Shown: positions 28,323 to 37,776, numbered from the stretch's first letter. The stretch: 45,816 bases of DNA from Flavobacteriales bacterium (GCA_020631045.1 JAHDHZ010000003.1:19793-65608), one strand, 5' to 3'. The notes: generated by a model from the sequence alone, not told the origin. A program made the numbers and translations.

Positions 28323-29462
28323 TTATGCCACTTTATGCTTTTCTTGAATGAGTTGTTCATACAGGGCTTCGTATTTTGGTAAAATTTGAAGAATGTCAAA
28401 TTTTCTGGCTTGATTCAGTGCTGCTTGTTTGAATGTGGGGTAGTGGTTTGATGATAGAATTTCTAAGGCTTTTTGGCCCATTTCTTTTGTATTTCCAACA
28501 GGGCATAAAAAACCTGTTTGACCGTCTATATTGACCTCACTTAATCCACCCACATTAGAAGAGATTACAGGCATACCGCTTGCCATAGCCTCTAAGGCTA
28601 CAAGTCCGAAGCTTTCTTTTTGAGAAGGCAATAAAAATAGATCACCTATGCTGAAAATTTCTTCAATTGTTCTAAGTTTTCCTAAGAAAATAGTGTCAGC
28701 GCAAGTGCCCATTTCTCTGCACATAGCTTCAATAGACTGTCTTTTGGGGCCATCACCAATTAAGATTAATTTGCTTGGTAAATGATCGTGAATTTCTTTA
28801 AAGGTGCGCACAACGTCTTCGACCCTTTTGACTTTTCTAAAGTTTGAGGCATGCATAATGATGCGCTCATTATTTGGTGCGTATTTAATTTTTAATTGCC
28901 TGGTGCTTGTAAGACCTTTATATCGTTTTAAATCAATAAAATTATGAATCACTTGAATTTCTTTTTGAAGATCAAATAGGTCAAGTGTTTCTTGCTTGAG
29001 GCTTTCAGATACTGCAGTGATGGCATCTGATTGATTCATTGCAAAATGAATTACAGGTTTAAACGAAGGATCTTTGCCAACCAGAGTAATGTCGGTACCG
29101 TGTAGAGTAGTAATAATAGGAATGTGAATGCCTTTAGAAGCCAAAATTTTCTTAGCCATATATGCGGCTGAGGCGTGCGGAATAGCGTAATGAACGTGCA
29201 ATAAATCAAGGTTTTCAAAGGTAGCCACATCAACAAGTTTACTAGTCAATGCACTTTCATAGTGTGCAAATTCGAATAAGGGATAATGGGCAACACTTAC
29301 CTGGTGATAAAAAATATTTTCGTTGAAAGCCTCTAACCTAAAGGGCTGATCATAGGCAATAAAATGAACTTGGTGACCCTTTTGAGCAAGGTGTTTTCCT
29401 AGCTCTGTAGCTACCACACCACTTCCGCCAAAGGTTGGATAACAAACAATGCCTATTTTCAT
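28323..29462 (-). CDS. bshA: N-acetyl-alpha-D-glucosaminyl L-malate synthase (bacillithiol biosynthesis)
   Basis: MKIGIVCYPTFGGSGVVATELGKHLAQKGHQVHFIAYDQPFRL, LHVHYAIPHASAAYMAK, KESFGLVALEAMASGMPVISSNVGGLSEV. Confidence 0.95.
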   Translation of the reverse strand: MKIGIVCYPTFGGSGVVATELGKHLAQKGHQVHFIAYDQPFRLEAFNENIFYHQVSVAHYPLFEFAHYESALTSKLVDVATFENLDLLHVHYAIPHASAAYMAKKILASKGIHIPIITTLHGTDITLVGKDPSFKPVIHFAMNQSDAITAVSESLKQETLDLFDLQKEIQVIHNFIDLKRYKGLTSTRQLKIKYAPNNERIIMHASNFRKVKRVEDVVRTFKEIHDHLPSKLILIGDGPKRQSIEAMCREMGTCADTIFLGKLRTIEEIFSIGDLFLLPSQKESFGLVALEAMASGMPVISSNVGGLSEVNIDGQTGFLCPVGNTKEMGQKALEILSSNHYPTFKQAALNQARKFDILQILPKYEALYEQLIQEKHKVA

Positions 29463-32400
29463 GCTTTTTGATCTTTTTCGGCCTGTTCAATGGCATTGTA
29501 GATGACTTTCATAATACGAGTTCTAACACCTGTATTGATTAGTTTTTTGTTGTTTGCATTCGGGTGTATGCGGTTTGATAAAAAGACATAAACCAGTTCT
29601 TTGTCAGGGTCAGCCCATGCTAGAGTACCCGTAAAACCTGAATGCCCAAAACTTTTGTTAGAAATACCACTGCAAGTTGGTCCGGATGATCCATCCATAG
29701 TGGGTTTGTCAAAGCCAATGGCTCTTCTGTTGTCGTTCTGAGCAAACTGGGTGGTTGAAAATTCTTTAACAACATCTGTTTTTAAATAAAATTCTCCTCC
29801 ATACTTACCCCAATTCATGTACATCTGCATGATTTTGCCCAAATCATTGGCATTTGAAAATAAACCTGCGTGGCCTCCGATTCCACCCATCATGGCAGCT
29901 CCAGGGTCATGTACATCTCCGTGTACCAGTTGCTGTCTAAATAATTTGTCATTTTCTGTAGGTACAATGCGTTGCAACCCAAATTTTTCTCTGGGCAAGT
30001 AAGTCGTAGTCACTAAGCCTAAGCGTTTGTAGAAAAGGTTTTGAACATAGTCTTCTATTGGGATATTGGTAATTAATTCAATGATTTCTTTGCCGAAATA
30101 AAAGCCTAGATCACTGTATCTGTATTTCTTTTTCTCGTTGATTTTAGTTTTAGTAATCGTTCTAAAAACAGTGTCTACATAGTGTCTTGAGATGTATAAA
30201 TTTTCAGCCACACGAATGTCATGATCATCGTCAAATTGATTGGAATAATATTTGGGGTTGGGCCCCTTGCCTTTTCTTAATAAGGTTCTGTAATAAAAAG
30301 GAATCCAAGGCTTAAGGCCTGCTTGATGGGTTAAAATTTGTCTAAAGACTAAGTCTTTGTAATCTGTTGTGTCAACTATATCAGGAATATAGCTAGATAA
30401 AGGATCATCTAGACTAAACTCGCCTGTTCCTTGTAGGTGCATCATACACATCAGGGTAGAGGTAATTTTTGTTATAGAAGCAATGTCATACAGGTCATCG
30501 TTTTGTACTTTGATTAAAGAATCGTAGGTATGATGGCCGAAGCTTTTATTGTAAATTACGCGACCTTTTTGTGCTACATAAACTTGGCAACCAGGCATTG
30601 CTTTAGTTCGAATAGCTTTTTCAACAATGCTATCAATGTAGGTGAGTTGTTTTGAATTTATGCCTAAATCTTCGGGGTTAGCATAATTTAGTCTGGTTTG
30701 GTTTTTAATTTTAATGCCTGTCGATGAGTTGAAAAACTTGTTGCTAACAGGAAGTTCTCCCGTGATGGGCAATCCACCAAAAATAGCTTGGGCAGAAAAC
30801 TTCTGGTGCTCGTCATTGTCGTTGTAGCTCACTAAAATAGAGGCGATATCAGAAATTTTATCAAACTGATTTAATCCGTATGGATTGGCCGGAAAGTTTA
30901 AAATAACCTGCTTGCTTTTTGCGAGTTGCTCTATGAAATCAATGTGTGTTTTTTGAAGGCCGTATTTTTTATATGATCTTTCATTGGTTCCATGAAGGGT
31001 AACAATAATTGGATTGTATTCTTTTAAGGATTCAACAAGTTTAGTTGATTCAGTGGGTGAACTAAAGCTTTGCTTTTGAACAGTATGGCAAGGAGCGTAG
31101 AGTTTTAATGTTTTTTGAAACACATCTTCTGAGCTGGTTCCTAATGCTACACTAGCTATGTTTAGAGTGTCTAGGCGCTTTAAAGGCACTAAATCTTTTT
31201 TGTTTTGAACAAGCGTCAACGACGCTTCTATGAGTTTTCTTCTTTGAGCATTGTAAGATGTTTTATGCAGGTCTTCATATAATTTATTCAGCTCAATGGT
31301 TTGATTTGATTTTTGATCTAATCCTGCCCACTGTTTTGCAATTAATATTTTTTTACACCTTCTGTTGATTTCTTTTTCAGAAATTAACTTTTGATTTAGT
31401 GCATTTTTAATCTCTTGAATGGCTTTGGGCACATCTTCAGAAAACAGTAAGACATCATTACCAGATAGCAGTGCTTTAAGGTCGACTTCTCCGGGTTTAA
31501 AATAGCTGCTTACTCCTTTCATATTCAATGCATCAGTGAATATAAGACCATTGAATTTTAATTCTTTTTTTAAAAGATCAGTAACGATTTTTTTCGACAG
31601 GGTAGAAGCAATTTGTTCACTACTGTCTAAGGCAGGGATATTCAGATGAGCTACCATCACTGAACCCAGGCCTTCGTCAAAAGCTTTTTTGAAAGGATAG
31701 AGCTCAAGTTGTTTGATACGCTCTTTAGAGGCTTTTACGGCAGGCAATGTTTTGTGTGAGTCTTTGTCGGTGTCTCCGTGTCCCGGAAAATGCTTTCCGT
31801 TAGCCATTATACCAGCATCTTGCATACCATGAATGTAGGCCAATCCTTTTTGAGCAACATTTTCTTTATTCTCTCCGAAAGATCGAGAACCAATCACTGG
31901 ATTTTTGGGATTGTTGTTTACATCAAGTACTGGCGCTAAGTTGACATGAATGCCCACGCGTTTGCATTGCTGAGCGATGTCTTGCCCCATTTGATAAATC
32001 AATTCATTGTCTTGAATAGCACCTAATTGCATTTGCCTTGGGTAAGAGATGGTACTGTCTAAGCGCATGGCAAGACCCCACTCTCCATCAATAGAAATCA
32101 AGAGCGGAACTTTTGCTTTAGATTGGTATAGGTTTGTGAGTTGAGCTTGTCTTGCAGGACCACCTTGAAAAAAGATCAATCCACCAATATGGTGCTGCTC
32201 TACAAGATTTATGATGTTTTGCTTGTGGGCCTCTGTTTTATTGGAGTAGGCGGCAACCATAAAAAGTTGACCAATTTTTTCTTCAAGAGTAAGTGTTTTT
32301 AACACTGAATCTGCCCAATCATACTTTAAATGATCATCGTAAATTTTTGCATGTGCGTTTTGAGTTTGCTCATTTTTTTGAGCAGGCTTATTTAAAACAA

Positions 32401-32467
32401 AAGCCAAGCACAGAAATGAGATTGGTAATAGAAAAAGAAAAGAAAACGACTTTAAAAATCGAGACAT
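29459..32467 (-). CDS. Glycoside hydrolase family 3 (NagZ-like) fused to serine hydrolase/beta-lactamase domain
   Basis: GH3: KHFPGHGDTDKDSHKTLP and GLIFTDALNMKGV. Serine hydrolase: DIASITKITSTLMCMMHL and FGHSGFTGTLAW. 1002 aa; ATGA overlap with bshA. Confidence 0.95.
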   Translation of the reverse strand: MSRFLKSFSFLFLLPISFLCLAFVLNKPAQKNEQTQNAHAKIYDDHLKYDWADSVLKTLTLEEKIGQLFMVAAYSNKTEAHKQNIINLVEQHHIGGLIFFQGGPARQAQLTNLYQSKAKVPLLISIDGEWGLAMRLDSTISYPRQMQLGAIQDNELIYQMGQDIAQQCKRVGIHVNLAPVLDVNNNPKNPVIGSRSFGENKENVAQKGLAYIHGMQDAGIMANGKHFPGHGDTDKDSHKTLPAVKASKERIKQLELYPFKKAFDEGLGSVMVAHLNIPALDSSEQIASTLSKKIVTDLLKKELKFNGLIFTDALNMKGVSSYFKPGEVDLKALLSGNDVLLFSEDVPKAIQEIKNALNQKLISEKEINRRCKKILIAKQWAGLDQKSNQTIELNKLYEDLHKTSYNAQRRKLIEASLTLVQNKKDLVPLKRLDTLNIASVALGTSSEDVFQKTLKLYAPCHTVQKQSFSSPTESTKLVESLKEYNPIIVTLHGTNERSYKKYGLQKTHIDFIEQLAKSKQVILNFPANPYGLNQFDKISDIASILVSYNDNDEHQKFSAQAIFGGLPITGELPVSNKFFNSSTGIKIKNQTRLNYANPEDLGINSKQLTYIDSIVEKAIRTKAMPGCQVYVAQKGRVIYNKSFGHHTYDSLIKVQNDDLYDIASITKITSTLMCMMHLQGTGEFSLDDPLSSYIPDIVDTTDYKDLVFRQILTHQAGLKPWIPFYYRTLLRKGKGPNPKYYSNQFDDDHDIRVAENLYISRHYVDTVFRTITKTKINEKKKYRYSDLGFYFGKEIIELITNIPIEDYVQNLFYKRLGLVTTTYLPREKFGLQRIVPTENDKLFRQQLVHGDVHDPGAAMMGGIGGHAGLFSNANDLGKIMQMYMNWGKYGGEFYLKTDVVKEFSTTQFAQNDNRRAIGFDKPTMDGSSGPTCSGISNKSFGHSGFTGTLAWADPDKELVYVFLSNRIHPNANNKKLINTGVRTRIMKVIYNAIEQAEKDQKA

Positions 32468-32541
32468 ACAAATACACTTTAATCAATCACTTACAAAATA
32501 CAAAAAATGTAAAAAGAGGCTGGTTAAAAGCCTAGAAATTT

Positions 32542-33117
32542 TTATTTGAATTCTGTGAAGTATTCAATGGGTTTTCTTTGTCCTTTTGGCCAGTCAGATT
32601 TTGGATATCCGAGGTACAAAAAACCTAAACACTTATCTTTTTCAGATAGATTCAGAAAATCAAGCATTTGTTTTGAATATGAAATTTTAGGCGAGGCCCA
32701 AAAAGAGCCGATACCATAGGCAGTAGCCAAAAGCATCATGTTCTGAACAGCACAGCTTACTGCAGCAATTTCTTCGATTTCAGGAATTTTTCCAGTTTCT
32801 TGACGCCTCATGCAAAGTGCAATTACTACAGAGGCTTTAAGGGGTCGAGAAAGGAGTTTTTGATGTTTTTTTTCGTTGAACTGTTCAGTATTTTGCTTGT
32901 ATATCTTGGCAAGTTGTTGGCCCAGTACATTACGCTGTTCATCTTCAAACACTTTAAAATGCCATGGCTGCGTTAACCCATGGGTAGGCGCCCATTTGGC
33001 AGCATTTAGTAGTTTTTCGACAATTTCGCGATGCACTACTCTGTCAGAAAAATCTTCAGGTTTGATGGTTCTTCTGTTTTCAATGACTTCTATAATTTCA
33101 CTTACGTTGTATTTCAA
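32542..33117 (-). CDS. Nitroreductase family protein
   Basis: RRTIKPEDFSDRVV, AAKWAPTHGLTQPWHFKVFE, GIGSFWASP. Confidence 0.9.
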   Translation of the reverse strand: MKYNVSEIIEVIENRRTIKPEDFSDRVVHREIVEKLLNAAKWAPTHGLTQPWHFKVFEDEQRNVLGQQLAKIYKQNTEQFNEKKHQKLLSRPLKASVVIALCMRRQETGKIPEIEEIAAVSCAVQNMMLLATAYGIGSFWASPKISYSKQMLDFLNLSEKDKCLGFLYLGYPKSDWPKGQRKPIEYFTEFK

Positions 33118-33947
33118 GAGTGATGTTTTATCAGGTTTTCAATGGGCTTAGTAACAATATTGCCAAGTGTTAAGCCATTTGCCTTTAAGGCTTTTTCAAG
33201 TATATCTTTAAAGTGAAATGCAATAGAGCCAACAAAATGAATGGGGTATTGTGCAGCACTTTCAATGGCCAATACATGCGTATGAATAAAATCTTCAAAC
33301 CCTTTGTATAGTAGATTTTGAGTGTATTCAAGGTCTTTGAAGTTAGCCACCTTTTTGGTTAATGAAGCTAAGAAACGATTGGGGTTTTCTTTTTCGTACA
33401 CGGCTTTAAAAATTTGATTTTTTTCAAATCCTAATTCTCTAAAATGATGATGCATTGCTTGAGGCATTTTTTGATTGATAAAATCTTTAGCCAATTGAAT
33501 GCCAAAATAAGCTCCACTAGCCTCATCACCTAAGATATAGCCAAGAGCAGAAGTGAAACTTTGAATAGTTTTACCGTTGTAAAACACACAGTTTGAGCCT
33601 GTGCCTAAAATACATGAAACACCAGCTTTGTTTTCGCAAGTTGCATACACTGCAGCATCAATATCATGATGTATCTCAATTTGTACAGCGTTTGTAAAGT
33701 TAGCTTTTAAAGCATCTTTAACTTTTTTAATGCGTTCATCTGAAGAACAGCTGGCGCCATAGTAGTAAATGGTAGTTATATGCCCAGCAATATCTTGAAG
33801 AGCTTGGTTTTCACCAATCTCATTTTTAATAAAATCACTGCTTTGCAGCATGGGATTAAAGCCAAGAGTTTGGGTGATTGAATGGCTTTCACCTTCTATG
33901 ATTGCCCAATCTGTTTTGGTGGATCCGCTATCGGCGATTAAGATCAT
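33114..33947 (-). CDS. BadF/BadG-type ATPase, N-acetylglucosamine kinase-like
   Basis: MILIADSGSTKTDWAII, SCILGTGSNCVFY, LGYILGDEASGAYFGIQL. Confidence 0.9.
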   Translation of the reverse strand: MILIADSGSTKTDWAIIEGESHSITQTLGFNPMLQSSDFIKNEIGENQALQDIAGHITTIYYYGASCSSDERIKKVKDALKANFTNAVQIEIHHDIDAAVYATCENKAGVSCILGTGSNCVFYNGKTIQSFTSALGYILGDEASGAYFGIQLAKDFINQKMPQAMHHHFRELGFEKNQIFKAVYEKENPNRFLASLTKKVANFKDLEYTQNLLYKGFEDFIHTHVLAIESAAQYPIHFVGSIAFHFKDILEKALKANGLTLGNIVTKPIENLIKHHS

Positions 33948-34870
33948 TGAATAAGAATGTTTTTTTGAATTTTAGCGCCATTTTTTAATGCAATCTCAAA
34001 GAGGTAGCTGCCTGGCCTTAATAGATGCTCTAGAACAATATTTGATGTATTGTATATGTAATTGTTAATCAGTTGCATATGGTTATTGTAAACATTCACT
34101 GATGTGATTTTTTGATCAGCTTGTATTTGAATAGCTTGATTAGATCTGGCAGGGTTAGGAAAAATTAAAAAATCTTTTGGACTATTATTTTGTAGAATAT
34201 TGGTTGAGGTCGTATGATAGTAAATAGTTAAAAAACTTGCAGTATCTGTACTTTCTTTACTTGCAAACCCTTTTAGTGTATGGGTGTTTTGCTCATTTGT
34301 TTTAAGTAAAAGATTTAATCCGTCAGTAGCACTGTTCAGCCAATTTTGAACTACTTGTGTAAATATAGAGGTGTTTTGAAAAGTAAAACTTCCAAAATCA
34401 TCAATGAGACAGGTGCTTAGTTGAGTTGTGTCATAGTCACCACCTGCAGTATTCCAATCAATAGAATCGTAGTAGGCATCTTGCCAAGTAGCATCGCCAT
34501 TTTCAGCCTGTGCGCCCCCTCCTTGTTGGGTAGAAGAGGATCCTTCTCCAAAATGTTGGGTAAGCTGGTGTAAGTAAAAAGTGTCACTTGAAATATTTGG
34601 AATTTTCGTACAGTTCATGGTGAGCGAAACAGAATCAACAACAATTGATGTGGGCAAGGTAAATACTTGAAAACTTAAAAGCCCTCTTCGAATGCCTCCG
34701 TTTCCTGAAAGTCCAACGTATACAAAAGGCCCTTCTCCATTACTGTTGCTCATGAAATCAGAAATAATGGTATTGTCTTTATTTGCAAAAATTTGAATGC
34801 TGTTCTGAGTACTTGATCTTAAAGAAAATAGCCCAAGTATAAAGACAGAAGCATAGGTGAATCGGTTCAT
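33944..34870 (-). CDS. DNRLRE-domain secreted protein with T9SS C-terminal sorting domain
   Basis: ANKDNTIISDF...RRGLLSFQVFTLPTSIVVDSVSLTMNC, ATWQDAYYDSIDWNTAGGDYD; C-terminus FLIFPNPARSNQAIQIQ...GSYLFEIALKNGAKIQKNILIQ. Start at ATG 34870 gives a signal peptide. Confidence 0.85.
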   Translation of the reverse strand: MNRFTYASVFILGLFSLRSSTQNSIQIFANKDNTIISDFMSNSNGEGPFVYVGLSGNGGIRRGLLSFQVFTLPTSIVVDSVSLTMNCTKIPNISSDTFYLHQLTQHFGEGSSSTQQGGGAQAENGDATWQDAYYDSIDWNTAGGDYDTTQLSTCLIDDFGSFTFQNTSIFTQVVQNWLNSATDGLNLLLKTNEQNTHTLKGFASKESTDTASFLTIYYHTTSTNILQNNSPKDFLIFPNPARSNQAIQIQADQKITSVNVYNNHMQLINNYIYNTSNIVLEHLLRPGSYLFEIALKNGAKIQKNILIQ

Positions 34871-34882
34871 TTTTTTTTTTTT
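34870..34882 (-). repeat. Homopolymeric A13 (minus strand) directly abutting the start codon
   Basis: Thirteen consecutive T on + strand (34870-34882); on the minus strand the last A is the A of ATG. Confidence 0.9.
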
Positions 34883-34890
34883 GATTTTCA

Positions 34891-34898
34891 CAAATATA
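34891..34898 (-). promoter_or_regulatory. Candidate Bacteroidota -7 element TATATTTG for the DNRLRE gene
   Basis: Minus-strand TATATTTG matches TAnnTTTG, about 20 nt upstream of ATG 34870; no properly spaced TTG seen. Confidence 0.4.
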
Positions 34899-34922
34899 AA
34901 CAATGCATTCACATAATTTCAG

Positions 34923-34952
34923 TTGGGTTTTTCATAAAAAAAAGTATGTTTG
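34923..34952 (+). promoter_or_regulatory. Canonical Bacteroidota promoter TTG-N19-TATGTTTG
   Basis: TTG at 34923-34925, TATGTTTG at 34945-34952, exact 19-nt spacer; ATG 34957 follows 4 nt later. Confidence 0.65.
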
Positions 34953-34956
34953 ATTT

Positions 34957-36366
34957 ATGAAAAAAATCACTTCATTTTGTGCGTTAATTTTTCTTACGGC
35001 TTCAATTACTGCTCAAGTTGCCATAAATAAAACAGGCGCAACCCCTGATGCCAGTGCCATGTTAGATGTGCAAGGCACAGATGTAGGTTTTTTGGTGCCT
35101 CGTATGACAGCTACTCAACGTTTGGCTATTACAACTCCCGCAAAAGGCTTATTAGTGTTTGATACTGATTCAAACGTGTTTTATTACAATCAAGGTGCCA
35201 GTGGAACGCCTGATTGGGTGTGGTTTAAGAGTAATGCTGACACCGCTGCTATTTTCAAAGACAAATACGATAATTTAATTTCTACTACAGCACAACGCGA
35301 TACATTTTTAAATGACGATAACGCCACTTACGGTGGGCATATTTTATTGGGCACCAATGCAGGGCGTGCAGTAAGCACAGCAAGTTTTGGAGGCCCTGGA
35401 CGTTTAGTGGCCATTGGCGCAAACGCCGCTCAATATTCAGATGGCTCTGGTAAAATTGCCATTGGCAATAATGCCGCTGAACATGATTCAGCCAATGGTT
35501 CAATTGCCATTGGCTCATATGCCTTGCGTAATAATGCCTCAGGAGTATGGACTTCTGTTGGTATTGGCAAGCGAGCAGGAGAGAATAATACTGGTCAAGC
35601 ACTTACAGCAGTTGGCTCTTGGGGTACTGGACAAAATAACACAGGAACCTATGCTACATTAATAGGAGCAGATTGTGGCAGGGATAATTCAGGTGGATAT
35701 TGTAGTGCAATTGGATATTGGAATTTATCTAATAATACCGGAGACCAAGTGTATTGTTTGGGTACTGAAAATGCTAGATCTAACTCTGCAGATAATGTTG
35801 TTGCTATAGGAAAAGGTAGCGCACATGCAAACGCGGGCATTGGTGTTATTGCAATAGGTTTTGGATCTTCTACAGGAACACCTAAAGGCACGGCAACAAA
35901 TAATTTAGGCTCAGGTGTTATTGCAATTGGCACTCTTTCTGCTATGAATAATATAGGAGACGATGTTGTAGCAATAGGTTCAGGTACAGCAGCTGATGCT
36001 GGTGCTGGTCCAGCAAAATCTAATACAGGTAATGTAGTAAACGCAATTGGTTATGATGCTGCTAGCTCAAATACAAAAAATTACGTTAATGTCTTGGGGC
36101 GTTATTCTGCCGACGCACCTCAAGCAGAAAGTACGATTTTAACAGGTGACCTTTATTTAAAAGACCCTGATGCTAGTGGCGGCTCAACGACAGGCAATAC
36201 CTTTACCTTTAACAGTGGTGTTAAAGTACTCAATGGTTCTGGTACTCCTGAAGGTACTATAACAGCTCCTATTGGTTCTATGTACCTGAGAATAGATGGT
36301 GGGGCAGGCACCAGTTTTTATATCAAAGAATCGGGTACAGGCAATACAGGCTGGGTAGCCAAATAG
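34957..36366 (+). CDS. Secreted protein with about 14-15 YadA-head-like [AL]IG.xA repeats and phage-tail-like C-terminus
   Basis: Signal peptide; ATPDASAMLDVQGTDVGFLVPRMTATQRLAI...GLLVFDTDSNVFYYNQG; repeats LVAIGANAAQYSD, KIAIGNNAAEHDS, SIAIGSYALRNNAS etc.; C-terminus GTPEGTITAPIGSMYLRIDGGAGTSFYIKESGTGNTGWVAK. Confidence 0.85.
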   Translation: MKKITSFCALIFLTASITAQVAINKTGATPDASAMLDVQGTDVGFLVPRMTATQRLAITTPAKGLLVFDTDSNVFYYNQGASGTPDWVWFKSNADTAAIFKDKYDNLISTTAQRDTFLNDDNATYGGHILLGTNAGRAVSTASFGGPGRLVAIGANAAQYSDGSGKIAIGNNAAEHDSANGSIAIGSYALRNNASGVWTSVGIGKRAGENNTGQALTAVGSWGTGQNNTGTYATLIGADCGRDNSGGYCSAIGYWNLSNNTGDQVYCLGTENARSNSADNVVAIGKGSAHANAGIGVIAIGFGSSTGTPKGTATNNLGSGVIAIGTLSAMNNIGDDVVAIGSGTAADAGAGPAKSNTGNVVNAIGYDAASSNTKNYVNVLGRYSADAPQAESTILTGDLYLKDPDASGGSTTGNTFTFNSGVKVLNGSGTPEGTITAPIGSMYLRIDGGAGTSFYIKESGTGNTGWVAK

Positions 36367-36367
36367 C

Positions 36368-36646
36368 CTATAAATCATAAGAGATTTTCAATGTCTCACT
36401 GGTAGGATGTGCCTGACAAGTCAAAATGTACCCTTGTTCAACTTCTTTATCTGTCAAAGCAAAATTAGTATCCATCTGTGTGGTGCCTTCAATAATTTTT
36501 GCTTTGCAAGAAGTGCATACGCCGCCTTGACAAGAATACGGAGGATCTAGCCCTAAGTCAATGGCTTTATCTAAAATAGGCTCGGCATTTTGCTCTAACT
36601 CAAATTCATGGTTTTGAGCATCTAAGGTGATTGATATTTTACTCAT
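36368..36646 (-). CDS. Stand-alone 2Fe-2S ferredoxin
   Basis: PYSCQGGVCTSCKAKIIEG...LTCQAHP plant-type [2Fe-2S] motif; paralogous to the PaaE C-terminal domain. Confidence 0.92.
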   Translation of the reverse strand: MSKISITLDAQNHEFELEQNAEPILDKAIDLGLDPPYSCQGGVCTSCKAKIIEGTTQMDTNFALTDKEVEQGYILTCQAHPTSETLKISYDL

Positions 36647-37715
36647 CGAAACTTAATTTTATGGTATCACTTTTCACAAGAGCTTGGCAGGTTAGTACAT
36701 AGCCTTGTTTCACTTCATCTTCTTCTAAAGCATAATTTGCTTTCATCTCAGCTTTGCCTTCTAGTATTTTTGCTTTGCACGTACAACATACTCCGCCCTT
36801 ACAGGCATAAGGTATGTCTAGCCCTAGATTGTATGCGGCATCTAAAATGTTTTCATCTACACTAGGCATGGTAAATTTTACCCTGTCGCCATCTTTGATG
36901 ATTTCTACAGTTGCGTTTTTAGAATTCTGATCAGATAAGACTGTCTTTGCAGTTTGATTTCTTTCTTTTTTGGATGGAGTGCCGAATAATTCAAAGTGGA
37001 TGTTTTCTACAGGCACATTCTGATCGCTTAACCATTGCTTAAGGTCCATAATCATGTGAAATGGCCCGCACATGTAAAAATCATCAAAGAAGCTAATTTG
37101 AAAGAGGCTACTGAATAGTTTCTCGCATTTCTCAACATCAATTCTACCTCTATTTAAGGTGTTTCCGATCAATGATCTAGAGAGTACGTGGTGCAGAAAA
37201 AAGCGCTGCATGTAAGCATTTTTTAATGCTTCAATATCTTCTCTGAACATGATGCTTTCAAAGGTTTTGTTGCCATAAATTAGCGTGACGGTACTTAAAG
37301 GCTGTTCAGATAAAACAGTTTTAATCATTGAGAGAATAGGAGTGATGCCACTGCCTGCTGCAAAAAAGCAATAATGTTTTTGTGTATTTTTAGAAGTAAC
37401 AATTTTAAAATTGCCCATAGGAGGCATCACTTCTAACACATCACCAACTTTTAAAACATCATTGGCAAAACTAGAGAACAATCCACCCTCTACTTGTTTA
37501 ATGCCTACTACAAGTTTCTCTTCAAAAGGAGCCGAACAAATTGAATAAGATCGTCTAATTTCTTTGCCTTCAAGCACCGTTTTTAAGGTAATGTATTCAC
37601 CTGCATTAAACTTGAAAACAGACTTTGATTCATCGTTTAATTTAAACTCGACACAAACAGCATCTGAAGTAAGCTTATTTATATTTTTTACAGGTAACTT
37701 GTGAAACTTGCTCAT
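36639..37715 (-). CDS. paaE: Phenylacetyl-CoA epoxidase reductase subunit PaaE
   Basis: FAD domain [13 protein letters not shown] domain [17 protein letters not shown]-terminal ferredoxin [18 protein letters not shown]...LTCQA; divergent from paaABC. Confidence 0.93.
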   Translation of the reverse strand: MSKFHKLPVKNINKLTSDAVCVEFKLNDESKSVFKFNAGEYITLKTVLEGKEIRRSYSICSAPFEEKLVVGIKQVEGGLFSSFANDVLKVGDVLEVMPPMGNFKIVTSKNTQKHYCFFAAGSGITPILSMIKTVLSEQPLSTVTLIYGNKTFESIMFREDIEALKNAYMQRFFLHHVLSRSLIGNTLNRGRIDVEKCEKLFSSLFQISFFDDFYMCGPFHMIMDLKQWLSDQNVPVENIHFELFGTPSKKERNQTAKTVLSDQNSKNATVEIIKDGDRVKFTMPSVDENILDAAYNLGLDIPYACKGGVCCTCKAKILEGKAEMKANYALEEDEVKQGYVLTCQALVKSDTIKLSFDE

Positions 37716-37776
37716 AAAGGGGCAAATCTTTATCTTAGATGCTAAAGATAGTTTAATTGAATCAAACTCTGGGGCT

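Noticed and set aside
28291-28399. N-terminal extension of the small lipoprotein ORF
   Set aside because: The extension overlaps the bshA 3' end and hides a good signal peptide/lipobox starting at ATG 28290.
35285-35602. 105-aa minus-strand ORF inside the YadA-like gene
   Set aside because: Antisense shadow of the repetitive coding sequence; composition (His/Gln/Leu/Tyr runs) reflects reverse translation of AIG/NNA repeats.
34957-36366. Prophage remnant
   Set aside because: Only the C-terminal segment is phage-tail-like; neighbours are metabolic and no capsid, terminase or lysis genes are present.
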